From assembly GCF_013141715.1 (NCBI RefSeq), contig NZ_WHOA01000030.1, positions 1 through 64,000 on the forward strand: a stretch of DNA of 64,000 nt. Reading direction: 5' to 3'. The notes under the pieces are model-generated. The model ran no database searches, had not been told where the DNA came from, and was given only the letters and a program-made list of their open reading frames with translations. The DNA is from Paenibacillus phytorum. GTDB taxonomy: Bacteria; Bacillota; Bacilli; Paenibacillales; NBRC-103111. The position numbers and the translations under genes are program-made. Below, piece after piece: positions 24,231 to 31,307 of this stretch (the stretch's first letter is position 1; each line of letters opens with the position of its first letter).

Positions 24231-26111
24231 TTGGAAAAGAAACAGTTTCAAGCTGAATCCAAACGCTTATTGGAAATGATGATCAATTCGATTTATACGC
24301 AAAGAGAGATATTTCTAAGAGAGCTTATCTCCAATGCCAGCGATGCTATCGACAAAATTTACTACAAAGCTTTAACCGATGACACGTTGGTATTTGACAA
24401 AGATAGTTATTTCATTAAAGTGGTTGCTGACAAAACGAATCGCACACTGACGCTGCGTGATACTGGTATTGGTATGACGAAGGAAGATTTGGAGAATAAC
24501 CTGGGGATCATTGCGAAGAGCGGATCTTTGGCCTTTAAAAAAGAAAATGAAGCAAAAGACGGTCACAATATCATTGGCCAGTTCGGTGTTGGCTTCTATT
24601 CAGCGTTTATGGTTGCAGATGTCGTTACGGTTACTAGTAGAGCTTTAGGCAGCGATGTTGCTTACAAGTGGGAGTCCACTGGCGCTGATGGCTACACAAT
24701 CGAAACAGCTGAGAAAGACGAAGTGGGCACGGAGATCATCCTGAAAATTAAGGATAATACGGAAGATGAGAACTTCGATGAGTATTTAGACGAGTATCGT
24801 TTAAAAGCGATCATCAAAAAGTACTCCGATTTCATCCGTTACCCTATTAAAATGGACATTACCGGAAAAAGGCTGAAAGAAGGCAGCGAAAGCGAATTCG
24901 AGGATTACCAAGAAGAGCAGCATGTCAACAGCATGGTTCCAATTTGGAGAAAAAACAAAAGTGAACTGACTCCGGAAGATTACGAGAAGTTCTACCACGA
25001 GAAACATTACGGCTTCGATAAGCCGCTCAAACATATTCACGTTAGCGCTGATGGCGCTGTGGTCTATCAAGCTATCCTCTTTATCCCAGAAAATATTCCT
25101 TTTGACTATTATTCCAAAGAATATGAAAAAGGCTTAGAGCTCTACGCTAATGGCGTATTGATCATGAACAAATGTGCGGACCTGCTTCCTGACTATTTCA
25201 GCTTCGTTAAAGGAATGGTTGATTCCGAAAGCCTATCGCTCAATATTTCCAGAGAAATGCTGCAGCATGACCGTCAATTGAAACTGATTGCCAAAAACAT
25301 TTCGAGCAAGATCAAAGGCCAGCTGCAAAGCCTGCTGAAGGACGAAAGAGAGAAATATGAGCAATTCTACAAATCCTTCGGCCGACAGCTCAAATTCGGC
25401 GTCTACAGCGATTACGGAAGCCATAAGGACGTCCTGCAGGATCTATTGATGTTCCATTCCTCCAAGGAGAAAAAGCTGGTTACCTTGGACGAATACGTGG
25501 CAAGAATGCCGGAAGATCAGAAGTACATTTACTATGCTTCTGGAGAATCGATGGAAAGAATCGATAAGCTTCCACAAACAGAGCTAGTCACAGATAAAGG
25601 CTATGAGATTTTGTATTTCACTGATGATATCGATGAATTTGCGATCAAAATGATCATGACCTACAAAGAAAAAGAATTTAAATCCGTTTCAAGCGGTGAT
25701 CTTGGTATTGAAATGGATGACAGCCAAACGGAAACCGATGCTGACAAAAATGACAACAAAGAGCTTTTCGATTATATGAAAGACCTGTTGTCAGGCAAAG
25801 TTACAAATGTAAAAGCATCCAAGCGTCTTAAAAAGCACCCTGTGTGCTTATCCACCGACGGCGATGTGACGATCGAAATGGAAAAAATCTTAAATGCAAT
25901 GCCGAATAATCCTAACGTGAAGGCTGAGAAAGTACTGGAAATCAACGTCAATCACGAAGTATTCGCTTCCTTAAAAGACGCTTTTGACAAAGACAAAGAG
26001 AAGCTGAATCTTTATACGGCCCTGCTCTACAATCAAGCGCTCTTAATCGAAGGATTGCCTCTTCAAGATCCGGTTGAATTTACGAACGATATCTGCAAAA
26101 TCATGGTTTAA
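24231..26111 (+). CDS. htpG: molecular chaperone HtpG (Hsp90)
   Basis: The protein has 626 aa from TTG 24231, which follows GAAAGGAG and reproduces the family start ([16 protein letters not shown]); the in-frame TTG at 24213 lies before the ribosome binding site. The GHKL ATPase domain has [24 protein letters not shown] and [15 protein letters not shown]. The middle domain has [12 protein letters not shown], and the C-terminal dimerisation domain has [14 protein letters not shown]. Hsp90 assists late folding of client proteins under stress. It is monocistronic with a strong terminator, and its promoter carries a CIRCE operator, unlike the situation described for Bacillus subtilis htpG. Confidence 0.97.
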   Translation: MEKKQFQAESKRLLEMMINSIYTQREIFLRELISNASDAIDKIYYKALTDDTLVFDKDSYFIKVVADKTNRTLTLRDTGIGMTKEDLENNLGIIAKSGSLAFKKENEAKDGHNIIGQFGVGFYSAFMVADVVTVTSRALGSDVAYKWESTGADGYTIETAEKDEVGTEIILKIKDNTEDENFDEYLDEYRLKAIIKKYSDFIRYPIKMDITGKRLKEGSESEFEDYQEEQHVNSMVPIWRKNKSELTPEDYEKFYHEKHYGFDKPLKHIHVSADGAVVYQAILFIPENIPFDYYSKEYEKGLELYANGVLIMNKCADLLPDYFSFVKGMVDSESLSLNISREMLQHDRQLKLIAKNISSKIKGQLQSLLKDEREKYEQFYKSFGRQLKFGVYSDYGSHKDVLQDLLMFHSSKEKKLVTLDEYVARMPEDQKYIYYASGESMERIDKLPQTELVTDKGYEILYFTDDIDEFAIKMIMTYKEKEFKSVSSGDLGIEMDDSQTETDADKNDNKELFDYMKDLLSGKVTNVKASKRLKKHPVCLSTDGDVTIEMEKILNAMPNNPNVKAEKVLEINVNHEVFASLKDAFDKDKEKLNLYTALLYNQALLIEGLPLQDPVEFTNDICKIMV

Positions 26112-26118
26112 TACGATT

Positions 26119-26156
26119 AAAGCACTACAACTATTACGTTGTAGTGCTTTTTTTTA
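26119..26156 (+). terminator. htpG terminator
   Basis: AAAGCACTACAAC pairs perfectly with GTTGTAGTGCTTT around TATTAC and is followed by further Ts (T8 in all). Confidence 0.93.
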
Positions 26157-26161
26157 TAGGA

Positions 26162-26344
26162 TCAACCACTCTTGTAGTCGGGAAAGGTTTCCTTTACCTC
26201 ATATTGTTTCTTCGAGTCCGAGTTTGCATACACATAAGCCAATAAGCGATCTTGATCAATTCCGAGAGAGCTAGCCACCTTTACGATATCTAATTCATAA
26301 GAAATGTTTGGAATTTGATTGGACTTGACGGACATATGCTTCAA
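26162..26344 (-). CDS. hypothetical small protein (57-60 aa)
   Basis: I do not recognise it. The frame starts either at TTG 26344 or, more naturally, at ATG 26335 (AAGGATGG about ten bases upstream), giving 57 aa. The product is soluble, with a mid-section YELDIVKVASSLGIDQDRLLAYVYANSDSKKQYEVK that looks like two helices. It is divergent from the riboswitch-controlled gene, with 72 bases between the aptamer's P1 and the start codon. Credible but unproven. Confidence 0.45.
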   Translation of the reverse strand: MKHMSVKSNQIPNISYELDIVKVASSLGIDQDRLLAYVYANSDSKKQYEVKETFPDYKSG

Positions 26345-26416
26345 CCATCCTTCGAATAATGTAATTAATGGTAAATCAATCTGTAAATATGATATAGTTT
26401 TCTTACAAGCATAAAT

Positions 26417-26513
26417 CGGTACGATAAAGGCAAAACCACTGAAAAGTGGCGACGCAAAGCTACAGGGACTAAAATGGCATTCTTTGAATGTCCAAAATGT
26501 CAGCCAGCTACCG
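26417..26513 (+). ncRNA. cyclic-di-GMP-I riboswitch (GEMM-I aptamer)
   Basis: The class signature is present in order. P1 CGGTA (26417-26421) pairs with TACCG (26509-26513). GGCAAAACCACT-GAAA-AGTGG gives the P1b arm with its GNRA loop, followed by GACGCAAAGCTACAGGGACTAAAA, the P2 arm (GACATTCAAAG-type pairing around CATTCTTTGAATG) and CAGCCAGCTACCG carrying the tetraloop receptor. These are the conserved parts of GEMM-I RNAs that bind cyclic di-GMP. It lies 41 bases before the ATG of a 63-aa gene. No terminator follows, so control of translation is likely. Confidence 0.93.
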
Positions 26514-26546
26514 CCTCCGTCCGATTCATGTAGAAAGACTAGGAGG
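26513..26546 (+). promoter_or_regulatory. candidate expression platform of the riboswitch
   Basis: GCCTCC at 26513-26518, which begins at the last base of P1, is complementary to the GGAGG ribosome binding site at 26542-26546. Pairing would hide the site. Whether cyclic di-GMP binding favours or prevents it cannot be decided by eye. Confidence 0.45.
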
Positions 26547-26554
26547 GAACAAAG

Positions 26555-26746
26555 ATGATAGGAAAAATTACGGTGGATGGTAATATGAGTTTAGATGTAC
26601 AACAATTGATTGATAACTTGCATCTTCCAGAAAGTGATCTTTTGAATATGTTCTCCTTTAAGTTTGATAACAACGTTTTAACCCCTGATGAAGCTATTCG
26701 GTTTATTCATTTTCTCAGAAGTGAACTGGACAAACGCACTCAATAA
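26555..26746 (+). CDS. 63-aa protein controlled by a c-di-GMP riboswitch, unknown function
   Basis: I do not recognise this protein. It is acidic and soluble, with no cysteine, signal peptide or membrane segment. Residues 1-12 (MIGKITVDGNMS) look like a short beta hairpin, residues 13-24 (LDVQQLIDNLHL) and 44-60 (PDEAIRFIHFLRSELDK) like amphipathic helices. AGGAGGG lies eight bases before the ATG, an excellent site. It is monocistronic between the riboswitch and a bidirectional terminator, so it is the only target of this switch. Genes under GEMM switches commonly act in motility, adhesion, extracellular matrix or cyclic-di-GMP turnover; which applies here is unknown. Confidence 0.8.
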   Translation: MIGKITVDGNMSLDVQQLIDNLHLPESDLLNMFSFKFDNNVLTPDEAIRFIHFLRSELDKRTQ

Positions 26747-26854
26747 AGGAATTATGCACGAAAGCATACAAAAATACAGTCGGTTGATGTCTAAAGATTT
26801 ACTTTTTTTAAATAAATTTTAATCGCACGATTGTTGATATTATGGGAAAAAATG

Positions 26855-26890
26855 AGAAAAGACAACGGGAATCCCGCTGTCTTTTTCTTA
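26855..26890. terminator. bidirectional terminator
   Basis: AAAAGACAACGGGA pairs with TCCCGCTGTCTTTT (one mismatch) and is flanked by A and T runs. It serves the 63-aa gene and the convergent nrdR gene. Confidence 0.88.
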
Positions 26891-26930
26891 TTTTTTGTCA
26901 TATTTAGAGATTAAATTATTAATTTTTGAT

Positions 26931-27410
26931 TTATTTATCCCGGAGCAGTCCGGTGTCATGCTTTCCCAATATTTGCGTTAACTCCTTCAAGAACATATTA
27001 ATGTCCTTAAACTGTCGGTATACGGAGGCAAAGCGAATGTACGCCACTTCATCGACGGGGTACAGCTGTTCCATGACGATTTCTCCAATGCTTAAACTAT
27101 CCACTTCAGCATGAGCCGTGGTGCGAAGCTGCATTTCCACTTCAGATACCATCATCTCAAGCCTCTCCATCGATACCGGGCGCTTCTCACAAGCTCGAAT
27201 CAAGCCTCTTAATATTTTCTCTCGACTAAATTCTTCCCTACTTCCATCTTTCTTAATCACGATTAACGGCGTTTCTTCCACCATCTCAAATGTGGTGAAT
27301 CTTCTCGCGCACTTCTCACATTCTCGACGACGACGAATCGATTTGTTTTCATTGGCTGAACGTGAATCAAGAACTTTCGTACCGGAATAGTCACAGAACG
27401 GACACTTCAT
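26931..27410 (-). CDS. nrdR: transcriptional repressor NrdR
   Basis: The protein has 159 aa. The zinc ribbon has Cys3, Cys6, Cys31 and Cys34 ([18 protein letters not shown]), followed by the ATP-cone domain from residue 49 ([32 protein letters not shown]) to about 139. NrdR represses ribonucleotide reductase genes according to the ATP/dATP balance. Full length and all metal ligands are present. AGAAAGGAGA precedes the ATG. In Bacillus this gene lies close to polA-mutM-coaE, as it does here. Confidence 0.97.
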   Translation of the reverse strand: MKCPFCDYSGTKVLDSRSANENKSIRRRRECEKCARRFTTFEMVEETPLIVIKKDGSREEFSREKILRGLIRACEKRPVSMERLEMMVSEVEMQLRTTAHAEVDSLSIGEIVMEQLYPVDEVAYIRFASVYRQFKDINMFLKELTQILGKHDTGLLRDK

Positions 27411-27461
27411 TCGCTATCTCTCCTTTCTCTTCTTTGATCTATTACCATATGTTACATGTCA

Positions 27462-27490
27462 TGAACTTGAGAGATATGCACACAATACTA
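27462..27490 (+). promoter_or_regulatory. possible sigma-G promoter of the spore protein gene
   Basis: TGAACT and AATACTA are separated by 16 bases, close to the sigma-G pattern (TGAATA, about 17 bases, CATACTA), and lie 29 bases before the start codon of an alpha/beta-type spore protein, a class made in the forespore. Confidence 0.45.
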
Positions 27491-27518
27491 TTACCAAACG
27501 ACAAGGAGGTGAACAGAC

Positions 27519-27743
27519 ATGGGCGCAGGACAATCCCGCAGCAGCAATACATTAGTCGTTCCTCAAGCTAACGCAGCGTTGGATCAGTTGAAATACGAAG
27601 TAGCTCAAGAGCTAGGTATCGCCATCCCTCAAGATGGATATATGGGCAATATGGCTACTCGTGATGCTGGTTCTATTGGTGGTAACATCACTCGTCGACT
27701 AGTACAAATCGCTGAGCAATCCTTGGCTGGTCAATTCAAGTAA
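27519..27743 (+). CDS. alpha/beta-type small acid-soluble spore protein
   Basis: The 74-aa protein has the family signature: NTLVVPQANAALDQLKYEVA with the GPR protease site around KYEVAQELG, and GGNITRRLVQIAEQSLAG. These proteins coat and protect DNA in dormant spores and are degraded on germination. AAGGAGGTG lies before the ATG. It is monocistronic and closed by a terminator. Its presence shows that the organism forms endospores. It belongs to the Ssp (SspA/B/C/D) group; I do not assign a specific letter. Confidence 0.95.
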   Translation: MGAGQSRSSNTLVVPQANAALDQLKYEVAQELGIAIPQDGYMGNMATRDAGSIGGNITRRLVQIAEQSLAGQFK

Positions 27744-27767
27744 TCTTGAATCCTAGCTACTGAAGCT

Positions 27768-27832
27768 CAAAAACAGGAAGTATTGGACTCTAAGCCCCCA
27801 AAAGGAGCTAGTCCAATGCTTCTTTGTTTTTG
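27768..27832 (+). terminator. terminator of the spore protein gene
   Basis: A long, slightly imperfect stem (CAAAAACAGGAAGTATTGGACT against AGTCCAATGCTTCTTTGTTTTTG) has a roughly 20-base loop. The 3' arm ends in T-rich sequence. Confidence 0.7.
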
Positions 27833-27855
27833 AAGAGGAATCGGAATCCTAATCC

Positions 27856-28428
27856 TTATTTACCCCATTGCTGAGAATAAAGCTTCGTGTATTTTTCGTA
27901 ATAATAGAGCACCCGCTGTACATAATGACGTGTTTCTCCGAATGGAATTTGATTAATATGCTCTTCCGAACCATCCCAAATGTCATTTTGCTTCCATTTA
28001 TTCACATTCCCTTGACCTGCATTATAAGCCGCAATCGCATAAATTAAATTACCATTATAATGCTTCTTAAGCCAGCTTAAATACCAAGAACCAAGATTAA
28101 TATTTACGTCCACTTTTAATAAATCTTCCTGCACATGAGGCCCTAAATTCGTGGATTCAACAATCCACTCTGCGGTGTCAGGCATAAGCTGCATAAGGCC
28201 TAATGCCCCTTTTCTTGACTCCAAATGATATTTGTAATTCGTCTCGACCCTAATAATCGCAGCAATTAAAAATGGATCTATATTGTGTTTCGCCGCGCTC
28301 TGCCTAATTTCCTGCTCAAAGTAGATCGGGTACACCTTTCTTCCGATAAAATCGCTATTCATAAAGAGAACCAGAACAAAACAGACAAGAAGCAGGGCAA
28401 AAACTCGTTTTTTACGTAAAAAGGTCAT
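27856..28428 (-). CDS. lytic transglycosylase (SLT domain), membrane-anchored
   Basis: The protein has 190 aa from ATG 28428, which follows GAAGGGG and overlaps the coaE stop as ATGA. An N-terminal anchor helix (residues 8-24) precedes the Slt70-type catalytic domain: IIRVETNYKYHLESRKGALGLMQLMPDTAEW with catalytic Glu62, then AIAAYNAGQGNV and TRHYVQRVLYYYEKY. It cleaves peptidoglycan between MurNAc and GlcNAc, forming 1,6-anhydro ends. Last gene of the mutM-ytaF-coaE run. Role in growth or sporulation is not clear. Confidence 0.92.
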   Translation of the reverse strand: MTFLRKKRVFALLLVCFVLVLFMNSDFIGRKVYPIYFEQEIRQSAAKHNIDPFLIAAIIRVETNYKYHLESRKGALGLMQLMPDTAEWIVESTNLGPHVQEDLLKVDVNINLGSWYLSWLKKHYNGNLIYAIAAYNAGQGNVNKWKQNDIWDGSEEHINQIPFGETRHYVQRVLYYYEKYTKLYSQQWGK

Positions 28429-29021
28429 GAAAGCCCCTTCTCTAGCCAAAACCGCTCCAATTCAGCGTTAGTTTCTTCCCATGTACCACTGTTGTCAATG
28501 ACAACATCCGCGAATTTGCGTTTCTCCTCTATGGACATCTGAGCATCTATGCGATTATTCGCCGCACTTTCCGTCAGTCCATCTCGATGCATAAGCCGCT
28601 CCAACTGGACTGGACGTGGCACATAAACAACCATAACTTCTTGAAACATGAAGGATAAATTAGATTCGATTAATAAAGGGACATCGACCACAACAAGTTT
28701 GTCTGGAAATTGCCGTTCATAGGCTTCCATCTGTTCACGAATTTGTGCACGAATTGGCGGATGCAGAATACTTTCCAGCTGCTTGCGTGCCTCGGTATTA
28801 CCAAAAATGATCTCGCCAAGCTTCTTGCGATGGAGCGATCCGTCAGCCTGAAGAACGACTTGTCCAAAATGTGCAGCAACCTGTTCAAGAACAGGGCTGC
28901 CGGGCTCGACGACATCGCGGGCTATGGTATCCGCATCTACTAATAGGGCGCCGCGGCTAACCAGCATGGCGCTAACCGTGCTTTTGCCGCAAGCGATTCC
29001 TCCTGTTAACCCGATATTCAT
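28425..29021 (-). CDS. coaE: dephospho-CoA kinase
   Basis: The protein has 198 aa from ATG 29021 (AGGAGA upstream; a TTG two codons earlier is less likely). The P-loop GLTGGIACGKST is at 4-15, followed by DADTIARDVVEPG, the CoaE-typical HPPIRAQI and DVPLLIESNL, and the lid LMHRDGLTESAANNRIDAQM. It phosphorylates dephospho-CoA in the last step of coenzyme A synthesis. The position after mutM and ytaF matches other Bacilli. Confidence 0.97.
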   Translation of the reverse strand: MNIGLTGGIACGKSTVSAMLVSRGALLVDADTIARDVVEPGSPVLEQVAAHFGQVVLQADGSLHRKKLGEIIFGNTEARKQLESILHPPIRAQIREQMEAYERQFPDKLVVVDVPLLIESNLSFMFQEVMVVYVPRPVQLERLMHRDGLTESAANNRIDAQMSIEEKRKFADVVIDNSGTWEETNAELERFWLEKGLS

Positions 29022-29046
29022 GGGCAAATCTCTCCTAACGTGCGTC

Positions 29047-29790
29047 CTACAACATTTTCAAAAGACCCATAATAATGAGTACACATCCCGGAAGTATAGA
29101 CAGTTTCTTCATCCAATTCATCTCCGCATACCGTAAACCAAACCGCAAACCTAATGCAATAAATGAACCACTTGATATCGAAATGACGGAAGCCGTTAAC
29201 AGTGGAACGAAACCGATTAATGCTGCTCCAATGCCTGCACCGAACGCATCCAATGATAGCGCCAAACCAAGCAAGGTAGCCTCTGAAGCCGAAATATTAC
29301 CCGATTTGTCAACGTCTGCAATGGATGGTGTTCGCAAAATTTGAATAACAAGTCCGAAGCGTTTCAGCTCGATATTCAGTATTTCCTTCGTTCGTTGCAA
29401 AGTATCAAACGTGAGAATCTCTCCAGAACCAGGATGCTTACCCTCTTGTGAAGGATGAACACCGCTTATCGATGCTTGATCTAAAGATGCGACTCCCCCT
29501 CGTTCCTGAGACTCTTGAGGCTTTTGTTGTCTCGTTTGAGCTAATGCCCAGATGCCAATCCCAATCAAGATGAGAGCACCGATACGCTTAGCTACCAAGG
29601 GAGACATGAAGGAAGACATCAGTACACCGATCTGCATCGAGATGTAGATAATGATACCAGACCAAAGCGATATAATCCCAATGGATAGGAGTGGAATTCG
29701 TATTTTACGTAATCCATACATCACACCGACACCGAAGCCGTCCAAAGAAACTGCGAAAGCAAGAATAAGTAGTGAAACTACAGGAAGCAT
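29047..29790 (-). CDS. ytaF: sporulation membrane protein YtaF
   Basis: The 247-aa protein has about six membrane helices, in two similar halves (LILAFAVSLDGFGVGVMYGLRKIRIP near 8-33 and LGLALSLDAFGAGIGAALIGF in the second half), joined by a hydrophilic loop around 85-150. The repeated SLDxFGxG motif is that of the MntP/YtaF manganese-exporter-like superfamily. In Bacilli ytaF lies between mutM and coaE, as here, and is annotated as sporulation-associated. Ion transport is an inference from the superfamily. Confidence 0.92.
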   Translation of the reverse strand: MLPVVSLLILAFAVSLDGFGVGVMYGLRKIRIPLLSIGIISLWSGIIIYISMQIGVLMSSFMSPLVAKRIGALILIGIGIWALAQTRQQKPQESQERGGVASLDQASISGVHPSQEGKHPGSGEILTFDTLQRTKEILNIELKRFGLVIQILRTPSIADVDKSGNISASEATLLGLALSLDAFGAGIGAALIGFVPLLTASVISISSGSFIALGLRFGLRYAEMNWMKKLSILPGCVLIIMGLLKML

Positions 29791-29887
29791 AATACCCCTC
29801 CTAAGAGTTTTACCTAGAAACTAGCTTATAAGCCGTTTGTCTAGGCTAAGTACTCCATATCATATGGGGAGGGGAGGCTTCACGTGC

Positions 29888-30748
29888 CTATTTCTCTGAC
29901 TTCTTTCGAATTCTAGTCTGCTTTAACGGTTGGCAGGTTGGGCAAATATGCGTTCCTCTGCCGCCAACAACGGTTTTGTAGATCTCACTCCCGCATGTTT
30001 TACAGGCTTGAGACTGTCTGCCATAAATGTTCAGTTGATGCTGGAACAAGCCAATTTCGCCTTGTCCATTCACATACGATTTAATGGAGGATCCTCCAAC
30101 TTCAACTGATTCACTAAGTGTGCGAATGATAGCTGAGTGAAGGAGTACGAGTTCCTTCTTGCTCAGCGAGGAGGCTTCACGTTCTGGATGGATGCCAGCC
30201 AAGAAAAGGGACTCGTCTACATAAATATTCCCAATACCTACGATATATTCTTGATTGAGCAGCAGCGGTTTAATCTTGGTCGAACGATGAGCGATCCGGT
30301 CTCGGAAAGCCTCGAAGGTGAAGCCTTCATCAAGAGGTTCAAGTCCGAGCTTATGCAGCGGAGGCTGCGTGAGCTCTTCGCCTTTGGGAAACAAATGCAT
30401 CGTACCAAATTGTCTAACGTCCTTATAGCGGAGCTCGCTGCCATCGGTGAAGCGGAACAACACATGGGTGTGCTTCTCCAACGGATCTTCACCGTCATAT
30501 AGACCGTACCGTCCTTCCATCCGAAGATGCGAAACCATGACGTAATCGGTAAATATGAAGCGCAGAAATTTCCCTCTGCGTTCTATCGTCTCCACCGTCT
30601 GACCTTGCAGCAGAACCTCAAACATATGAATATCGTCCGGCTTTTGGATGATGCGAGGCAGTCTGACCTGAACATGCTCAATCGTTTTACCGGTGATTAG
30701 ATTGTTCAGCGTACGTCTGACCGTTTCGACTTCGGGTAGTTCAGGCAC
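29888..30748 (-). CDS. mutM: formamidopyrimidine-DNA glycosylase
   Basis: The protein has 286 aa. The mature N-terminus PELPEVETVRR supplies the catalytic Pro2 and Glu3. The helix-two-turn-helix region (LLLNQEYIVGIGNIYVDESLFLAGIHPE) and the C-terminal zinc finger (CKTCGSEI and CPTCQ) are intact. It removes 8-oxoguanine and ring-opened purines and cleaves the abasic site. It lies downstream of polA in the usual order but is separated from it by a 559-base stretch of repeats. Confidence 0.97.
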   Translation of the reverse strand: MPELPEVETVRRTLNNLITGKTIEHVQVRLPRIIQKPDDIHMFEVLLQGQTVETIERRGKFLRFIFTDYVMVSHLRMEGRYGLYDGEDPLEKHTHVLFRFTDGSELRYKDVRQFGTMHLFPKGEELTQPPLHKLGLEPLDEGFTFEAFRDRIAHRSTKIKPLLLNQEYIVGIGNIYVDESLFLAGIHPEREASSLSKKELVLLHSAIIRTLSESVEVGGSSIKSYVNGQGEIGLFQHQLNIYGRQSQACKTCGSEIYKTVVGGRGTHICPTCQPLKQTRIRKKSEK

Positions 30749-30800
30749 GGATGTTCACCTCTTCTTTGTGTGATGATTGACCTAGCGTGCGAGATGGAGA

Positions 30801-31098
30801 GACCGAGAGAGCCAGATTGGCTCGCTCAGCGGTAAAATCCACCAGCCTCGCCGATTTCAGGTGCTGAGAGGACCGAAATGATCCTATCAGCACCCACGGC
30901 ATCGCCGGAGCCGCTGAGAGCGCCGATTTGGACCGCTCAGCGGAAATTTACACCAGATTTGCTGATTTCAGGTGCTGAGAGGACCGAAATGTTCCTCTCA
31001 GCATCTCACAGCATCGCCGGAGTCGGTGAGAGCGTCGATTTGGACCGCTCAGCGACAATACCACCAGATTCACCGATATCGGTGCTGAGATTGTCCGT
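30801..31098. repeat. tandem repeat, about 111 bp per unit, two and a half to three units
   Basis: GGTGCTGAG recurs at 30860, 30971 and 31081, and GCTCGCTCAGCG/GGACCGCTCAGCG at 30819, 30930 and 31042, giving periods of 110-112. Each unit carries two hairpins: GTGCTGAGAGGA with TCCTCTCAGCA, and CGCTGAG with CTCAGCG. Third-copy changes are scattered, so the copies are old. Nothing in it resembles a protein repeat. Confidence 0.85.
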
Positions 31099-31269
31099 TA
31101 ACGCTGTTATTCAGCGTTATCACACCTCATCGAGCAAAATATAGGAACTAGTATTGAAAAACAACGCTATTAGCAACAAATTCACCCATAACCCCCAGCT
31201 TAGCCCTAGTTAGCATTGTTTTTCAGCGTTAATGTGACGATTGACACATCTGAGCCATATTTAACGCTG
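31099..31269. repeat. cluster of TAACGCTG motifs in both orientations
   Basis: TAACGCTG-TTATT-CAGCGTTA forms a perfect hairpin at 31099-31119. Single copies follow at 31224-31231 (CAGCGTTA) and 31262-31269 (TAACGCTG), with a shortened AACGCT at about 31163. It may be a second repeat family or a set of protein binding sites. Confidence 0.55.
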
Positions 31270-31307
31270 ATAATCGGGAGCCACATTTATAAGTACTAGT
31301 GCTTTAC

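Larger units (their letters stand above)
30749..31307. other. gene-free spacer between polA and mutM, full of repeats
   Basis: No gene is visible. It contains three units of a 111-bp tandem repeat (30801-31098) followed by a cluster of TAACGCTG motifs (31099-31269); both are listed separately. In other Bacilli polA and mutM are close together, so the spacer is an expansion. Confidence 0.7.

Noticed and set aside
30801..31098. Repeats resembling a CRISPR array
   Set aside because: The whole 111-bp unit is repeated, without unique spacers, and there are no cas genes.
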